Below, piece after piece: positions 8,301-13,582 of a DNA stretch of 13,582 nucleotides. Position 1 is the first letter of the stretch; each line of letters opens with the position of its first letter. The position numbers and the translations under genes are program-made. The DNA lies in contig WJIO01000194.1 of assembly GCA_014730235.1 (NCBI GenBank), forward strand, positions 1 through 13,582. The letters run 5' to 3'. A model generated the notes under the pieces. The model was not told the DNA's origin and made no database searches. It saw only the letters and a program-made list of their open reading frames with translations. This DNA comes from Candidatus Poribacteria bacterium. GTDB lineage: Bacteria > Poribacteria > DTPJ01 > WJIO01.

Positions 8301-8736
8301 GAAAACCCAGTTTCGTTCCAGAGGTATTCAACTGGAAAGCAATTTATCCGAAGGTCTACCTGAGGTTATGGCGAATCCATATTCCCTGGAAGAAGTGGTT
8401 ATTAATCTTCTTATCAACGCCCGGGATGCCGTAGAAGAATTGATGAACGAAGGTTCAGTCACCACTACCCCAAAAGTAACACTAAACACTACAGAAAAAT
8501 ACACGGGCAGCAAAACATTTGTTAGCATAGAAGTTACAGACACAGGAACAGGTATCCCAAAAAATATAATTGAAAAAGTTTTTGATCCCTTTTTCACCAC
8601 CAAAGGCCCGGATCGCGGGACAGGCCTGGGTCTTTCCATATCCAAGACTATTGTGGAAGAATTTGCAGGTAAGCTAGAAATTAAATCCGAGCCTGGAAAC
8701 GGAACTACAGTAACAATAATGCTGTCAGTTCTTTAA
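5371..8736 (+). CDS. Membrane sensor histidine kinase, MASE3-PAS-GAF-GAF-PAS-HisKA-HATPase
   Basis: 1121 residues. Residues about 15-250 are a multi-helix membrane module of MASE3 type (HSLAELFSIVVAFSIF, ILDMLHTLSYKGMGVFPG, NLPTQLWIMARYM). Then PAS1 (275-388, ending SGEDVTEN), GAF1 (about 408-570), GAF2 (about 590-735), PAS2 (about 744-862, ending ARDITDRKEA), a short coiled coil, HisKA with phospho-acceptor His897 in GIAHELNQPL, and HATPase_c with N-box Asn1016 (NLLINARDA), G1 DTGTGIP (1057-1063), F-box FDPFFTTK (1071-1078) and G2 GTGLGL (1083-1088). All catalytic boxes are intact. There is no large periplasmic domain, so sensing is likely within the membrane or by cytoplasmic PAS/GAF ligands. 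Only 22 bp separates it from the NtrC-type regulator, its obvious partner. The SD before ATG 5371 is weak; Met12 is an alternative start. Confidence 0.95.
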   Translation: MEEYAEKKEKYMVVLRGFLVLLAIYLTGFYNYLLFHSLAELFSIVVAFSIFTLAYNSRRFIDNNYLLFMGLASFFIAILDMLHTLSYKGMGVFPGFTANLPTQLWIMARYMGGISFLIAPLMLKRKLNIGLILIIYSAALSLLLLSLFYWRIFPDCYIEGSGLTPFKIVSEYIISLLLLISVILLYLKRREFETGIFYLLSASIIVTIASELAFTLYISVYGFSNMLGHLFKIVAFYLLYRALVQTGLVKPYLLLFRNLKNSQEILKLERDKAQKYLEVAGVIIISIAPDKKVTTINRKGCEILGYPKEDIIGKNWFQNFLPENVRDEVENVFEQLIKGKTDIYEHYDSRIVNKDGEERIISWNNTVLTNEDGKILGTLSSGEDVTENIIMEENLQWELMVNTAIADLANELINPSSTIENITNKVLEHARKVTESEHGYVSSIDPTTGNNVRIAITDFSGNSFLIPDKNNNIVFSADKNGKYPGLRGYSLNSRKPFYTNSPQNHKVYKGVPEGHILIKNFLSTPAVVGDQLMGQITLANSKRDYTEQDIKAVKRMADIYALAVQNMRAEQALRKALQISQQREAESSALLEGSRAVLEYRDFKSAASSLFEYCKNIVGATAGCIALLYNKGQEYDILYTDNGNLSCNENSDDQIPIMELRHKVYKTRKAIYSNRISVSGDRSITIENVLFAPMIIGKEMVGLLGLADKPGGFNEKDTWLASLFAEFAAIALHNSRTLESLERSEQRFRSVIQTASDAIIAFDSDFKVVFWSESAENLFGYPSEESEGLSVLEIIPEKFLNICKNELPQVKKTGETNNTFEVTAMRKDGIEVPVEISLTSWSARNELFYTAIARDITDRKEAQAKKAVEHEAERQRVLSMRSDRLRSLGEMAAGIAHELNQPLVGVRGMAEHLVISIERDWELTDEKIRDRASTIVEQADRMVHIIDHIRVFAREAGKPEVKAIKVNQIVRASMGLLKTQFRSRGIQLESNLSEGLPEVMANPYSLEEVVINLLINARDAVEELMNEGSVTTTPKVTLNTTEKYTGSKTFVSIEVTDTGTGIPKNIIEKVFDPFFTTKGPDRGTGLGLSISKTIVEEFAGKLEIKSEPGNGTTVTIMLSVL

Positions 8737-8758
8737 TATAATTACAGAAAGGATATTT

Positions 8759-10132
8759 ATGATGGCAAAAGCACTAAGAATTCTTATAGCCGACGACGAA
8801 CAAATTGTCCATCAAACTATATCTGCGTATCTGTCTGATTTAGGTCATAATGTTGATGGTGTCTATGATGGAATAAGTGCCATCAGCGCTTTTAAAGAAA
8901 AAGAATATGATCTGGCCTTTGTAGACATAAGAATGCCGGGTATGACAGGTCTTTCTGTAATGGCTCAGATGAAGCAAATTAAACCTGATATGGCTGTAGT
9001 AATTATTACAGGTCATGGCAATATGGATTCCGCTATTCAATCCCTGCGGTTAGGTGCATTGGATTTTCTGACAAAACCAGTAAAGCTGCTTGAACTGGAT
9101 GTGATTATCGAAAGACTTAATCAAATACGGGCTCTTCAGAAAGAAGAAAAACACCTTCGGGATACTATAAGGGGAATACAGGCATCTGAAGAAATTAGAG
9201 ACAGGAATCGCCAATTTATAGGAAAAAGCAAGGCAGCAAAAGAAATAAGACAAAAGATAAGTCAAGCCGTTGAAGCAAATTGCGATACAATACTAATCAC
9301 AGGAGAAACTGGAACAGGAAAAGAGGTAGTAGCGAGGGAAATACATTTCCTTGCAAGCCCTGAAGACCAGCCCTTTATTGCTGTAAGCTGTCCAGCATTA
9401 CCCGAATCCCTGGTAGAAAGTGAGCTTTTCGGTCATATAAAAGGTGCTTTTACTGGAGCAACTTCAGAACGCGCTGGTTACTTTGAACTCGCAAACGGAG
9501 GAACACTGTTTCTGGATGAAATCGCCGATCTATCAAAATCAACCCAGGCAACAATGCTCAGGGTGTTAGAGACAAGAACCCTTCGCCGTATAGGTGGTTC
9601 AGATGAAATAAAAGTCAATCTGAGGATCATTGCAGCTACCAATACATCCCTTAAGGAATTAACGGAAGGAAATAAATTTCGCTCAGATTTATTTTACAGA
9701 CTTGACGTTTTCTCAATATATATACCCCCGTTAAAAGAACGCCGGGAAGATATTATACCACTGGCTCAACACTTTTTGACCAATTATACATCTCAACGAA
9801 AGCTGGAATTTAAGGGGTTTACTGATAATGCCTGCGAAACTTTATTGAATTATGACTACCCGGGTAATGCCCGAGAACTGCGCAACATAGTGGAAAGAGC
9901 CGCCATAATAGCCCGTTCTGGGTGGATAAGCCCGGAGCATATGAATATGCCTGTAAAAACCAAAAATAAAAATTCTTCTTATAAATCGGATAATTACGAG
10001 GGAAAGCACGAACATGAACAAATACTTAAGGCTCTGGATGAAGCAAAATGGAATCGCCGGGAAGCCGCAAAAATCCTTGATATGCCTTATTCAACACTCA
10101 GATATAAAATGCAGAAGTTTGGTATTTCATAA
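8759..10132 (+). CDS. NtrC-family sigma-54-dependent response regulator (REC-AAA+-Fis HTH)
   Basis: 457 residues. The receiver domain (6-120) has Asp12/13, phosphoacceptor Asp56 (FVDIRMPG), Thr84 and Lys106. The AAA+ sigma-54 interaction domain (about 153-395) has Walker A GETGTGKE (182-189), an intact GAFTGA loop (229-234, required to contact sigma-54), Walker B LFLDEIAD (250-257) and YPGNARELRN (367-376). The C-terminal Fis-type helix-turn-helix (about 417-457) has EAAKILDMPYSTLRYKM. It hydrolyses ATP to open sigma-54 promoters. The double ATG at 8759 and 8762 follows AAAGGA by 5 or 8 bases; either may be used. It is co-transcribed with the kinase. Just downstream lie tandem palindromes and a -24/-12 promoter, so the next gene is a likely direct target (inference). 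Confidence 0.97.
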   Translation: MMAKALRILIADDEQIVHQTISAYLSDLGHNVDGVYDGISAISAFKEKEYDLAFVDIRMPGMTGLSVMAQMKQIKPDMAVVIITGHGNMDSAIQSLRLGALDFLTKPVKLLELDVIIERLNQIRALQKEEKHLRDTIRGIQASEEIRDRNRQFIGKSKAAKEIRQKISQAVEANCDTILITGETGTGKEVVAREIHFLASPEDQPFIAVSCPALPESLVESELFGHIKGAFTGATSERAGYFELANGGTLFLDEIADLSKSTQATMLRVLETRTLRRIGGSDEIKVNLRIIAATNTSLKELTEGNKFRSDLFYRLDVFSIYIPPLKERREDIIPLAQHFLTNYTSQRKLEFKGFTDNACETLLNYDYPGNARELRNIVERAAIIARSGWISPEHMNMPVKTKNKNSSYKSDNYEGKHEHEQILKALDEAKWNRREAAKILDMPYSTLRYKMQKFGIS

Positions 10133-10160
10133 ACTTCACCTAATCCAATTATCCTGCCTC

Positions 10161-10190
10161 TTAGCAACATTTGCTAGCAACATTTGCTAA
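10161..10190. promoter_or_regulatory. Tandem palindromic upstream activating sequence (candidate NtrC-type regulator site)
   Basis: Two copies of the perfect palindrome TAGCAACATTTGCTA (arms TAGCAA/TTGCTA, centre CAT) at 10162-10176 and 10175-10189, sharing two bases, so TTGCTAGCAA at the junction is palindromic too. The sites centre about 120-135 bp upstream of the predicted start of the -24/-12 promoter downstream, the usual place for enhancers of NtrC-family proteins. The adjacent Fis-HTH regulator is the natural candidate to bind; this is inference. Confidence 0.65.
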
Positions 10191-10278
10191 AAACCTATCA
10201 AAAACAAAAAAAACTCAGATTAGCATACCCTCAATTATATTCTTTATATATAAGACTTTACGGCCTTTTTCGGTCTTT

Positions 10279-10294
10279 TGGCATCAGCTTTGCT
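10279..10294 (+). promoter_or_regulatory. rpoN-dependent promoter: Sigma-54 (-24/-12) promoter
   Basis: TGGCAT, five bases, TTGCT (10279-10294), with GG (10280-10281) and GC (10292-10293) exactly ten bases apart as sigma-54 requires. It differs from TGGCAC-N5-TTGCA/T at a single position. Transcription should start near 10305, about 40 bases before the receiver-only gene. An enhancer-like palindrome pair lies upstream. Confidence 0.75.
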
Positions 10295-10346
10295 ATTTTC
10301 CTTGTTTGAAGGATTATTAATAATCTAATAAATGAGGAATTATAAT

Positions 10347-10817
10347 ATGAAATCTTCTTTACGTATACTCATAGCTGATGACCAGCCTATAGTAAATAAA
10401 ACACTTATAAGCTATATTAAAGATCTTGATCATCAGGTTGATAAGGCTTATGACGCTGCCACTGCTTTAGAAATTATTAAATCCAATAAATACGATTTAA
10501 CCATAATCGATTTACATATACCAGGAGCAAAAGGCCTTTCCATAATCGGCAAAATTCAACAACTAAAACCTGAAATGCCGATTGTAGTGATAACCTGTAA
10601 TGGCAATATAAACATGGCTGTAGAATCCCTACGTCTGGGAGCGACAGATTTTCTAACCAAACCTATCAGAATGCTGGAATTGGAGGGGGTTTTAATTAAA
10701 TCAGCAAGACTTAGCAAGCTTCATTCTCAGCAGACACAAAACATAAAAAAACTGGAAAATGAATGTGATGCATTAAAAGCAAGAATAAGTAAACTTACAA
10801 TGCAGCTTAAAAAATAA
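10347..10817 (+). CDS. Stand-alone receiver-domain protein with C-terminal coiled coil
   Basis: 156 residues from ATG 10347, preferred to the ATG at 10332 because GAGGA (10334-10338) sits 8 bases before 10347. The whole protein is one receiver domain (5-115) with Asp11/12, phosphoacceptor Asp55 (IIDLHIPG), Thr83 and Lys105 all present, then a heptad-like helix (about 118-153). It is about half identical by eye to the receiver of the neighbouring NtrC-type regulator (shared RILIADD, ESLRLGA.DFLTKP), but lacks the AAA+ and DNA-binding domains, so it is a truncated paralogue. It may be a phosphate sink for the same kinase, a competitor/dimerisation partner of the regulator, or a switch acting on the downstream sigma factor; these are hypotheses. 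It lies behind a -24/-12 promoter. Confidence 0.92.
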   Translation: MKSSLRILIADDQPIVNKTLISYIKDLDHQVDKAYDAATALEIIKSNKYDLTIIDLHIPGAKGLSIIGKIQQLKPEMPIVVITCNGNINMAVESLRLGATDFLTKPIRMLELEGVLIKSARLSKLHSQQTQNIKKLENECDALKARISKLTMQLKK

Positions 10818-10819
10818 GT

Positions 10820-10919
10820 GGTTTGATCGGCAAGTAACGTCTGTTCTGTCATTCCCGCAAAGCAGAAACCCACTTAGAAAAATAGATGTAATTTGCTAAC
10901 AAAGCTTATCGATCAAGCC
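10820..10919. mobile_element. Small inverted-repeat element D (100 bp) at the receiver gene's stop codon
   Basis: Ends are 15-base inverted repeats with three mismatches: GGTTTGATCGGCAAG (10820-10834) and, inverted, GGCTTGATCGATAAG (10905-10919). The direct repeat AATAAGT abuts both ends (10813-10819, 10920-10926); the left copy includes the TAA stop of the receiver gene, so the insertion left the protein unchanged. Inside is a decayed TGTCATTCCCGCAAAGCAG (10847-10865), akin to the hairpin core of the other elements, although the ends differ in sequence. Non-autonomous; no ORF. Confidence 0.6.
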
Positions 10920-10933
10920 AATAAGTTAGTTTA

Positions 10934-10962
10934 TTGACAATATAATATATATGGTAAATTAT
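10934..10962 (+). promoter_or_regulatory. Weak candidate promoter for the ECF sigma gene
   Basis: A perfect TTGACA (10934-10939) is followed by only poor -10 matches (AATTAT at 10957-10962 with a 17-base spacer, or TAAATT at 10955-10960). The -10 region abuts mobile element C, so transcription would begin inside the element. Confidence 0.3.
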
Positions 10963-10964
10963 TA

Positions 10965-11085
10965 GGTTCTTCCGGGTTTAGTGTAGTAAAGATAAGAACA
11001 TTCTTTATGCTGTCATTACTGCGAAAGCAGGAATGACAAGCTGAGAAAATTTTCAAATTATTACCACACTCAAGCCGAAAGAGCC
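10965..11085. mobile_element. MITE-like element C, ISL3-type ends, in the 5' region of the ECF sigma gene
   Basis: 121 bp. The left end GGTTCTTCCGGGTTTAGTG and right end (inwards) GGCTCTTTCGGCTTGAGTG match element A, as do the interiors (AGTAAAGATAAGAAC and AGAAAATTTTCAAATTATTACC). The central hairpin TGTCATTACTGC / GAAA / GCAGGAATGACA has one mismatch. The flanks AATTATTA (10957-10964) and AACTATTA (11086-11093) match at 7 of 8 bases, as expected for the 8-bp duplication made by ISL3-family elements. It ends 25 bases before the sigma-factor ATG, so a stable hairpin sits in that leader. Confidence 0.75.
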
Positions 11086-11110
11086 AACTATTATAAATGG
11101 AGAAAAGCCT

Positions 11111-11674
11111 ATGCAAATAGTACATGCAGAAAATATTACCACAAACAGGATGCAGGAATTTGAACTGGTAGCCCTTAAACATATAGATTCACTTCACAGA
11201 ACAGCCCTTTATATGTCCGGTAATGAAGATGATGCACTGGATCTGGTACAGGATACATACTTAAGGGCATACAGATTCTTTGACAAATTTCAGACTGGCA
11301 CTAACTGTAAAGCCTGGTTACTTACTATCCTGAGAAATACTTTTATGAATTCTATAAGACGGAAAAAACGCAAGCTACAAACAATTCATTTATCTGAGAT
11401 GGAAGAATATGGCTCAGAAATATCCGATGAATCAACGCCTGAAGATGACTTACTTAAAGACAAATTCGATGATGATCTAACAGCGGCTATTGAATCACTT
11501 CCAGCCGTATACAAAAAGGTAGTTTTGATGTCGGATCTTCAGGGATTATCCTACAAAGAAATAGCCGATTCAGTAGGATGTCCCATTGGTACTGTAATGT
11601 CCAGATTGAGCAGGGGCAGAGGATTGCTCAGAAAACGGCTGAAAAAATACGCTGTTCAAAATGGCTATATATAA
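11111..11674 (+). CDS. ECF-type RNA polymerase sigma factor (sigma-70 family)
   Basis: 187 residues, only regions 2 and 4 as in ECF sigma factors. Region 2 (about 15-85) has DALDLVQDTYLRAYRFFDKF and TNCKAWLLTILRNTFMN; region 4 (about 122-175) has LPAVYKKVVLMSDLQGLSYK and a helix-turn-helix in IADSVGCPIGTVMSRLSRGR. The GTNCKAWL and CPIGTVMSRL wording resembles the SigR/ECF12-like branch. GGAGA lies 8 bases before ATG 11111; Met14 is a possible shorter start. No anti-sigma factor gene is adjacent: the next gene, 73-79 bp on, encodes a CmpX-like membrane protein. That recalls the sigX-cmpX neighbourhood of Pseudomonas (from memory). A mobile element separates this gene from the receiver gene. 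Confidence 0.95.
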   Translation: MQIVHAENITTNRMQEFELVALKHIDSLHRTALYMSGNEDDALDLVQDTYLRAYRFFDKFQTGTNCKAWLLTILRNTFMNSIRRKKRKLQTIHLSEMEEYGSEISDESTPEDDLLKDKFDDDLTAAIESLPAVYKKVVLMSDLQGLSYKEIADSVGCPIGTVMSRLSRGRGLLRKRLKKYAVQNGYI

Positions 11675-11676
11675 AG

Positions 11677-11684
11677 AAGGAGGG
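11677..11684 (+). other. Orphan Shine-Dalgarno-like sequence after the ECF gene
   Basis: AAGGAGGG begins 2 bases after the sigma-factor stop but no ATG/GTG and open frame follows at a useful distance; the next gene has its own AGGAG (11741-11745). It may be a relic of a lost small gene (for example an anti-sigma factor) or chance. Confidence 0.3.
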
Positions 11685-11753
11685 ATAAAAAGCCTAATTA
11701 TTTGTATTATATTCAATTGGTAGTTTTTCATTATTAAAAGAGGAGATATGAAA

Positions 11754-13247
11754 ATGGAGAGTATTTGGAATCAAATTTCTCAAGCTTTTCAAACCTACGC
11801 ACCAAGTATTCTGGCAGCATTAGTCATTTTGATACTTGGATGGTTTTTTGCTTTGATTATTGCTGCTATAGTGCGCGGTGGTCTTCGCAAAACCGGTTTG
11901 GGACGAAAATTAGCAGACGCTCTTGGTGACAGCGTTCAAGCTCCGGGAGTAGAAAGAAAAATTGGAAAGATCACATATTATATTGTGATGATACTGGTGC
12001 TGGTGGCTTTCTTCCAGGTATTAGGATTAACACTGGTAACAGGCCCTCTTAACAGCCTGCTAAATCAGGTCTTTGAATATTTGCCCAAAGTAGTAGGTGC
12101 AGCGGCTTTACTGCTTATCGCATGGGTGGTAGCCACAATCCTCAGGCTGATAATAAATAAATCCTTGGAAGCCCTGAAGCTTGATGAACGAGTTGGCAGT
12201 CGTTTTGGGGCGGAAGAAGAAGAAAAAATAGTCCCACTGGCAAACACCATAGCCGATGCAGTATACTGGATAATCTTTCTGGTATTTTTACCCTCGGTAT
12301 TGGGTGCTTTGGGGTTGACTGGACTTTTGGTACCTGTGCAGGGGATGATTGACAAGGTTCTTACTTATCTGCCTAACATACTGATGGCAGCTGTTATAAT
12401 AGTTATAGGATGGTTCCTGGCCAGAATAATCCGACAGATAGTAACAAAACTGCTGTCCGCTGTTGGGGCTGACCAATTGGGAGAACGCATCGGCATGAGC
12501 AAAGTTCTGGGGGATCAAGGACTTTCCAGCGTAACAGGTATGGTAGTATATGTACTCATACTGATTCCGGTTTTACTCGCTGCATTAAATGCTCTGCAAC
12601 TGGATGCCATAACCCAACCCACCAGTAATATGCTTAATATTATACTATCAGCCATTCCTTCCATATTTGCAGCGGCTATTGTTTTGATTATAGCCTACAT
12701 GATAGGCAAGGTAGTTGCTGGATTGATTGCAAATCTGCTCTCCAGCGTAGGATTTGATAGATTGATGGCAAAGATAGGTATAGGTGGGAGCACTGAAGAA
12801 GGAAAATCGGCCTCGGCTGTGGTTGGAACGTTGGTTCTTGTCGCTATAATGCTGTTCGCTGCCATTGAAGCGGCAGGCATGCTGGGTTTCACTGCCCTGG
12901 TAGATATGGCATCGGATTTCATGGTACTTGCAGGACACGTTACCCTTGGATTGATAATATTCGGGATAGGTCTTTACCTGGCAAGTTTGGCAGCCAAAAC
13001 AATTCGCGCAAGCGGCACGAGTCAGGCAAATTTCCTTGCCGGTATCGCCCGAGTTGCAATATTAATGCTAGTAGGTGCTATCGCTTTAAGACAGATGGGA
13101 CTTGCTAACGAGATCATAAGCATTGCATTCGGCCTGCTTCTGGGTGCTATAGCAATTGCTGTAGCTATTGCTTTTGGCGTTGGCGGCCGCGACATTGCAG
13201 CTAAGAAGCTAAAAGAATGGACTGAAGCAATAGAAGCCGAAGATTAA
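11754..13247 (+). CDS. CmpX-like mechanosensitive-channel family protein with repeated conserved TM helices
   Basis: 497 residues from ATG 11754, chosen because AGGAG (11741-11745) is 8 bases upstream; the ATG at 11748 is only 2 bases from it. The protein is almost wholly hydrophobic and built from repeats of about 95 residues. Each starts with a conserved helix like YLPK.V.AA.LL.IAW (about 11-58, 105-152, 203-250, 295-343; helices 17-35, 111-130, 209-228, 304-322) followed by an amphipathic stretch with a GL/VG...R pattern, then a second helix. The last part (about 389-480) ends in FGLLLGAIAIAVAIAFGVGG, which resembles the glycine/alanine-rich pore helix of MscS channels. This is the 'conserved TM helix' family (PF05552-type), of which Pseudomonas CmpX is a member. 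It likely senses membrane tension or envelope state. It shares a transcript with the ECF sigma gene and ends at a strong terminator. Confidence 0.88.
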   Translation: MESIWNQISQAFQTYAPSILAALVILILGWFFALIIAAIVRGGLRKTGLGRKLADALGDSVQAPGVERKIGKITYYIVMILVLVAFFQVLGLTLVTGPLNSLLNQVFEYLPKVVGAAALLLIAWVVATILRLIINKSLEALKLDERVGSRFGAEEEEKIVPLANTIADAVYWIIFLVFLPSVLGALGLTGLLVPVQGMIDKVLTYLPNILMAAVIIVIGWFLARIIRQIVTKLLSAVGADQLGERIGMSKVLGDQGLSSVTGMVVYVLILIPVLLAALNALQLDAITQPTSNMLNIILSAIPSIFAAAIVLIIAYMIGKVVAGLIANLLSSVGFDRLMAKIGIGGSTEEGKSASAVVGTLVLVAIMLFAAIEAAGMLGFTALVDMASDFMVLAGHVTLGLIIFGIGLYLASLAAKTIRASGTSQANFLAGIARVAILMLVGAIALRQMGLANEIISIAFGLLLGAIAIAVAIAFGVGGRDIAAKKLKEWTEAIEAED

Positions 13248-13276
13248 ACACAAATTCTCCTCCAGGCCACAAGCGC

Positions 13277-13316
13277 TAAAACCCGTTTCTGTATCAGAAA
13301 CGGGTTTTATTTTTTT
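13277..13316 (+). terminator. Strong intrinsic terminator after the CmpX-like gene
   Basis: Perfect 14-bp stem AAAACCCGTTTCTG (13278-13291), TAT loop, complementary arm 13295-13308, then a T-run (13310-13316). It lies 30 bp after the channel gene and also between the two convergent genes, so it may act in both directions. Confidence 0.9.
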
Positions 13317-13317
13317 A

Positions 13318-13582
13318 TTAATGTAAAATATATACCATAATATTCTCCCGCTTACGTTTCTTTTGCCTCGTCTGAACTCGCTTTTTAAGACATTTAATTA
13401 TTTCCAAATCTGCTTTTTGCATATTCCTTTCCAGTCTTTTTAGAGCTCTTTTGCCGGAATGGTTTGAATAACCCAATATTATATATCCATCGGTTTTTAT
13501 ATAATTTCTCACCTGTGTAAGAAATCTTATTACAGTCTCCTGTTTTCTATCATAAGTAGCCAGTTCAGCCCGGCTTTTAGGC
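13318..13582 (-). CDS. C-terminal part of a probable class I SAM-dependent methyltransferase (partial)
   Basis: The frame is open from the right edge of the window to the TAA at 13318-13320 (87 codons), so the 5' part is missing; the GTG at 13512 is internal rather than a start. The segment QVRNYIKTDGYIILGYSNHSG resembles the late strand-helix of class I methyltransferases (...YLKPGGRLVL..S...), preceded by an ELATYDRKQETVIRFL helix. The tail is strongly basic (KKRVQTRQKKRKRE), which could help bind RNA or DNA. It is convergent with the CmpX-like gene across a terminator. The SAM-binding motif would be outside the window, so the family call is tentative. Confidence 0.5.
   Translation of the reverse strand, partial: PKSRAELATYDRKQETVIRFLTQVRNYIKTDGYIILGYSNHSGKRALKRLERNMQKADLEIIKCLKKRVQTRQKKRKRENIMVYILH

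Noticed and set aside
10885-10898. TTTGCTA half-site as a second enhancer for the ECF gene
   Set aside because: Only one arm matches, it lies inside mobile element D, and no GG-N10-GC promoter follows before the ECF gene.
12648-12938. Minus-strand frames inside the CmpX-like gene
   Set aside because: Artefacts of a repetitive, alanine/leucine-rich coding sequence read backwards.
13318-13512. 64-codon small gene starting at GTG 13512
   Set aside because: The frame stays open upstream to the window edge, so this is the tail of a longer gene.

Overview
The window reads as chromosome of a Gram-negative, probably anaerobic bacterium with moderate-to-low GC. Support comes from a lipobox lipoprotein, a sigma-54/NtrC circuit, a large cytoplasmic hybrid-input histidine kinase, an NHL-repeat exported protein and pyruvate, phosphate dikinase. 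The style fits Desulfobacterota/Nitrospirota-type or anammox-type genomes, but nothing here fixes the phylum.

Left third (1-4372, minus strand): a good sigma-70-type promoter (4344-4372) and a roughly 200-nt leader with three back-to-back hairpins precede ppdK. A sugar-type periplasmic binding lipoprotein follows, its GTG start directly abutting the ppdK stop. About 60 bp further on is an exported NHL-repeat protein cut by the window edge.

Middle non-coding block (4373-5370): nested small palindromic mobile elements (MITE-like) with GG(T/C)TCTT... ends, as in ISL3-family insertion sequences, one of them inside an older inverted repeat. A sigma-70-like promoter (5055-5083) then precedes the signalling genes.

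Right two thirds (5371-13247, plus strand): a 1121-aa MASE3-PAS-GAF-GAF-PAS histidine kinase; an NtrC-type regulator with intact GAFTGA; a tandem palindrome at 10161-10190 that looks like an upstream activating sequence; a near-consensus -24/-12 promoter at 10279-10294; a stand-alone receiver protein that is a truncated paralogue of the regulator's receiver; two small mobile elements with flanking direct repeats; an ECF sigma factor; and a CmpX-like multi-repeat mechanosensitive-channel family protein closed by a strong terminator. A probable methyltransferase converges from the right edge.

Integrated reading (inference): the kinase phosphorylates the NtrC-type regulator, which binds the palindromes and activates sigma-54 transcription of the receiver-only gene. 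Removing the two elements and one copy of each flanking repeat shrinks the receiver-to-ECF gap from 293 to about 57 nt. Receiver, ECF sigma and CmpX-like gene were therefore probably one compact unit, i.e. a sigma-54-to-ECF cascade ending at a membrane-tension protein, later interrupted by MITEs.
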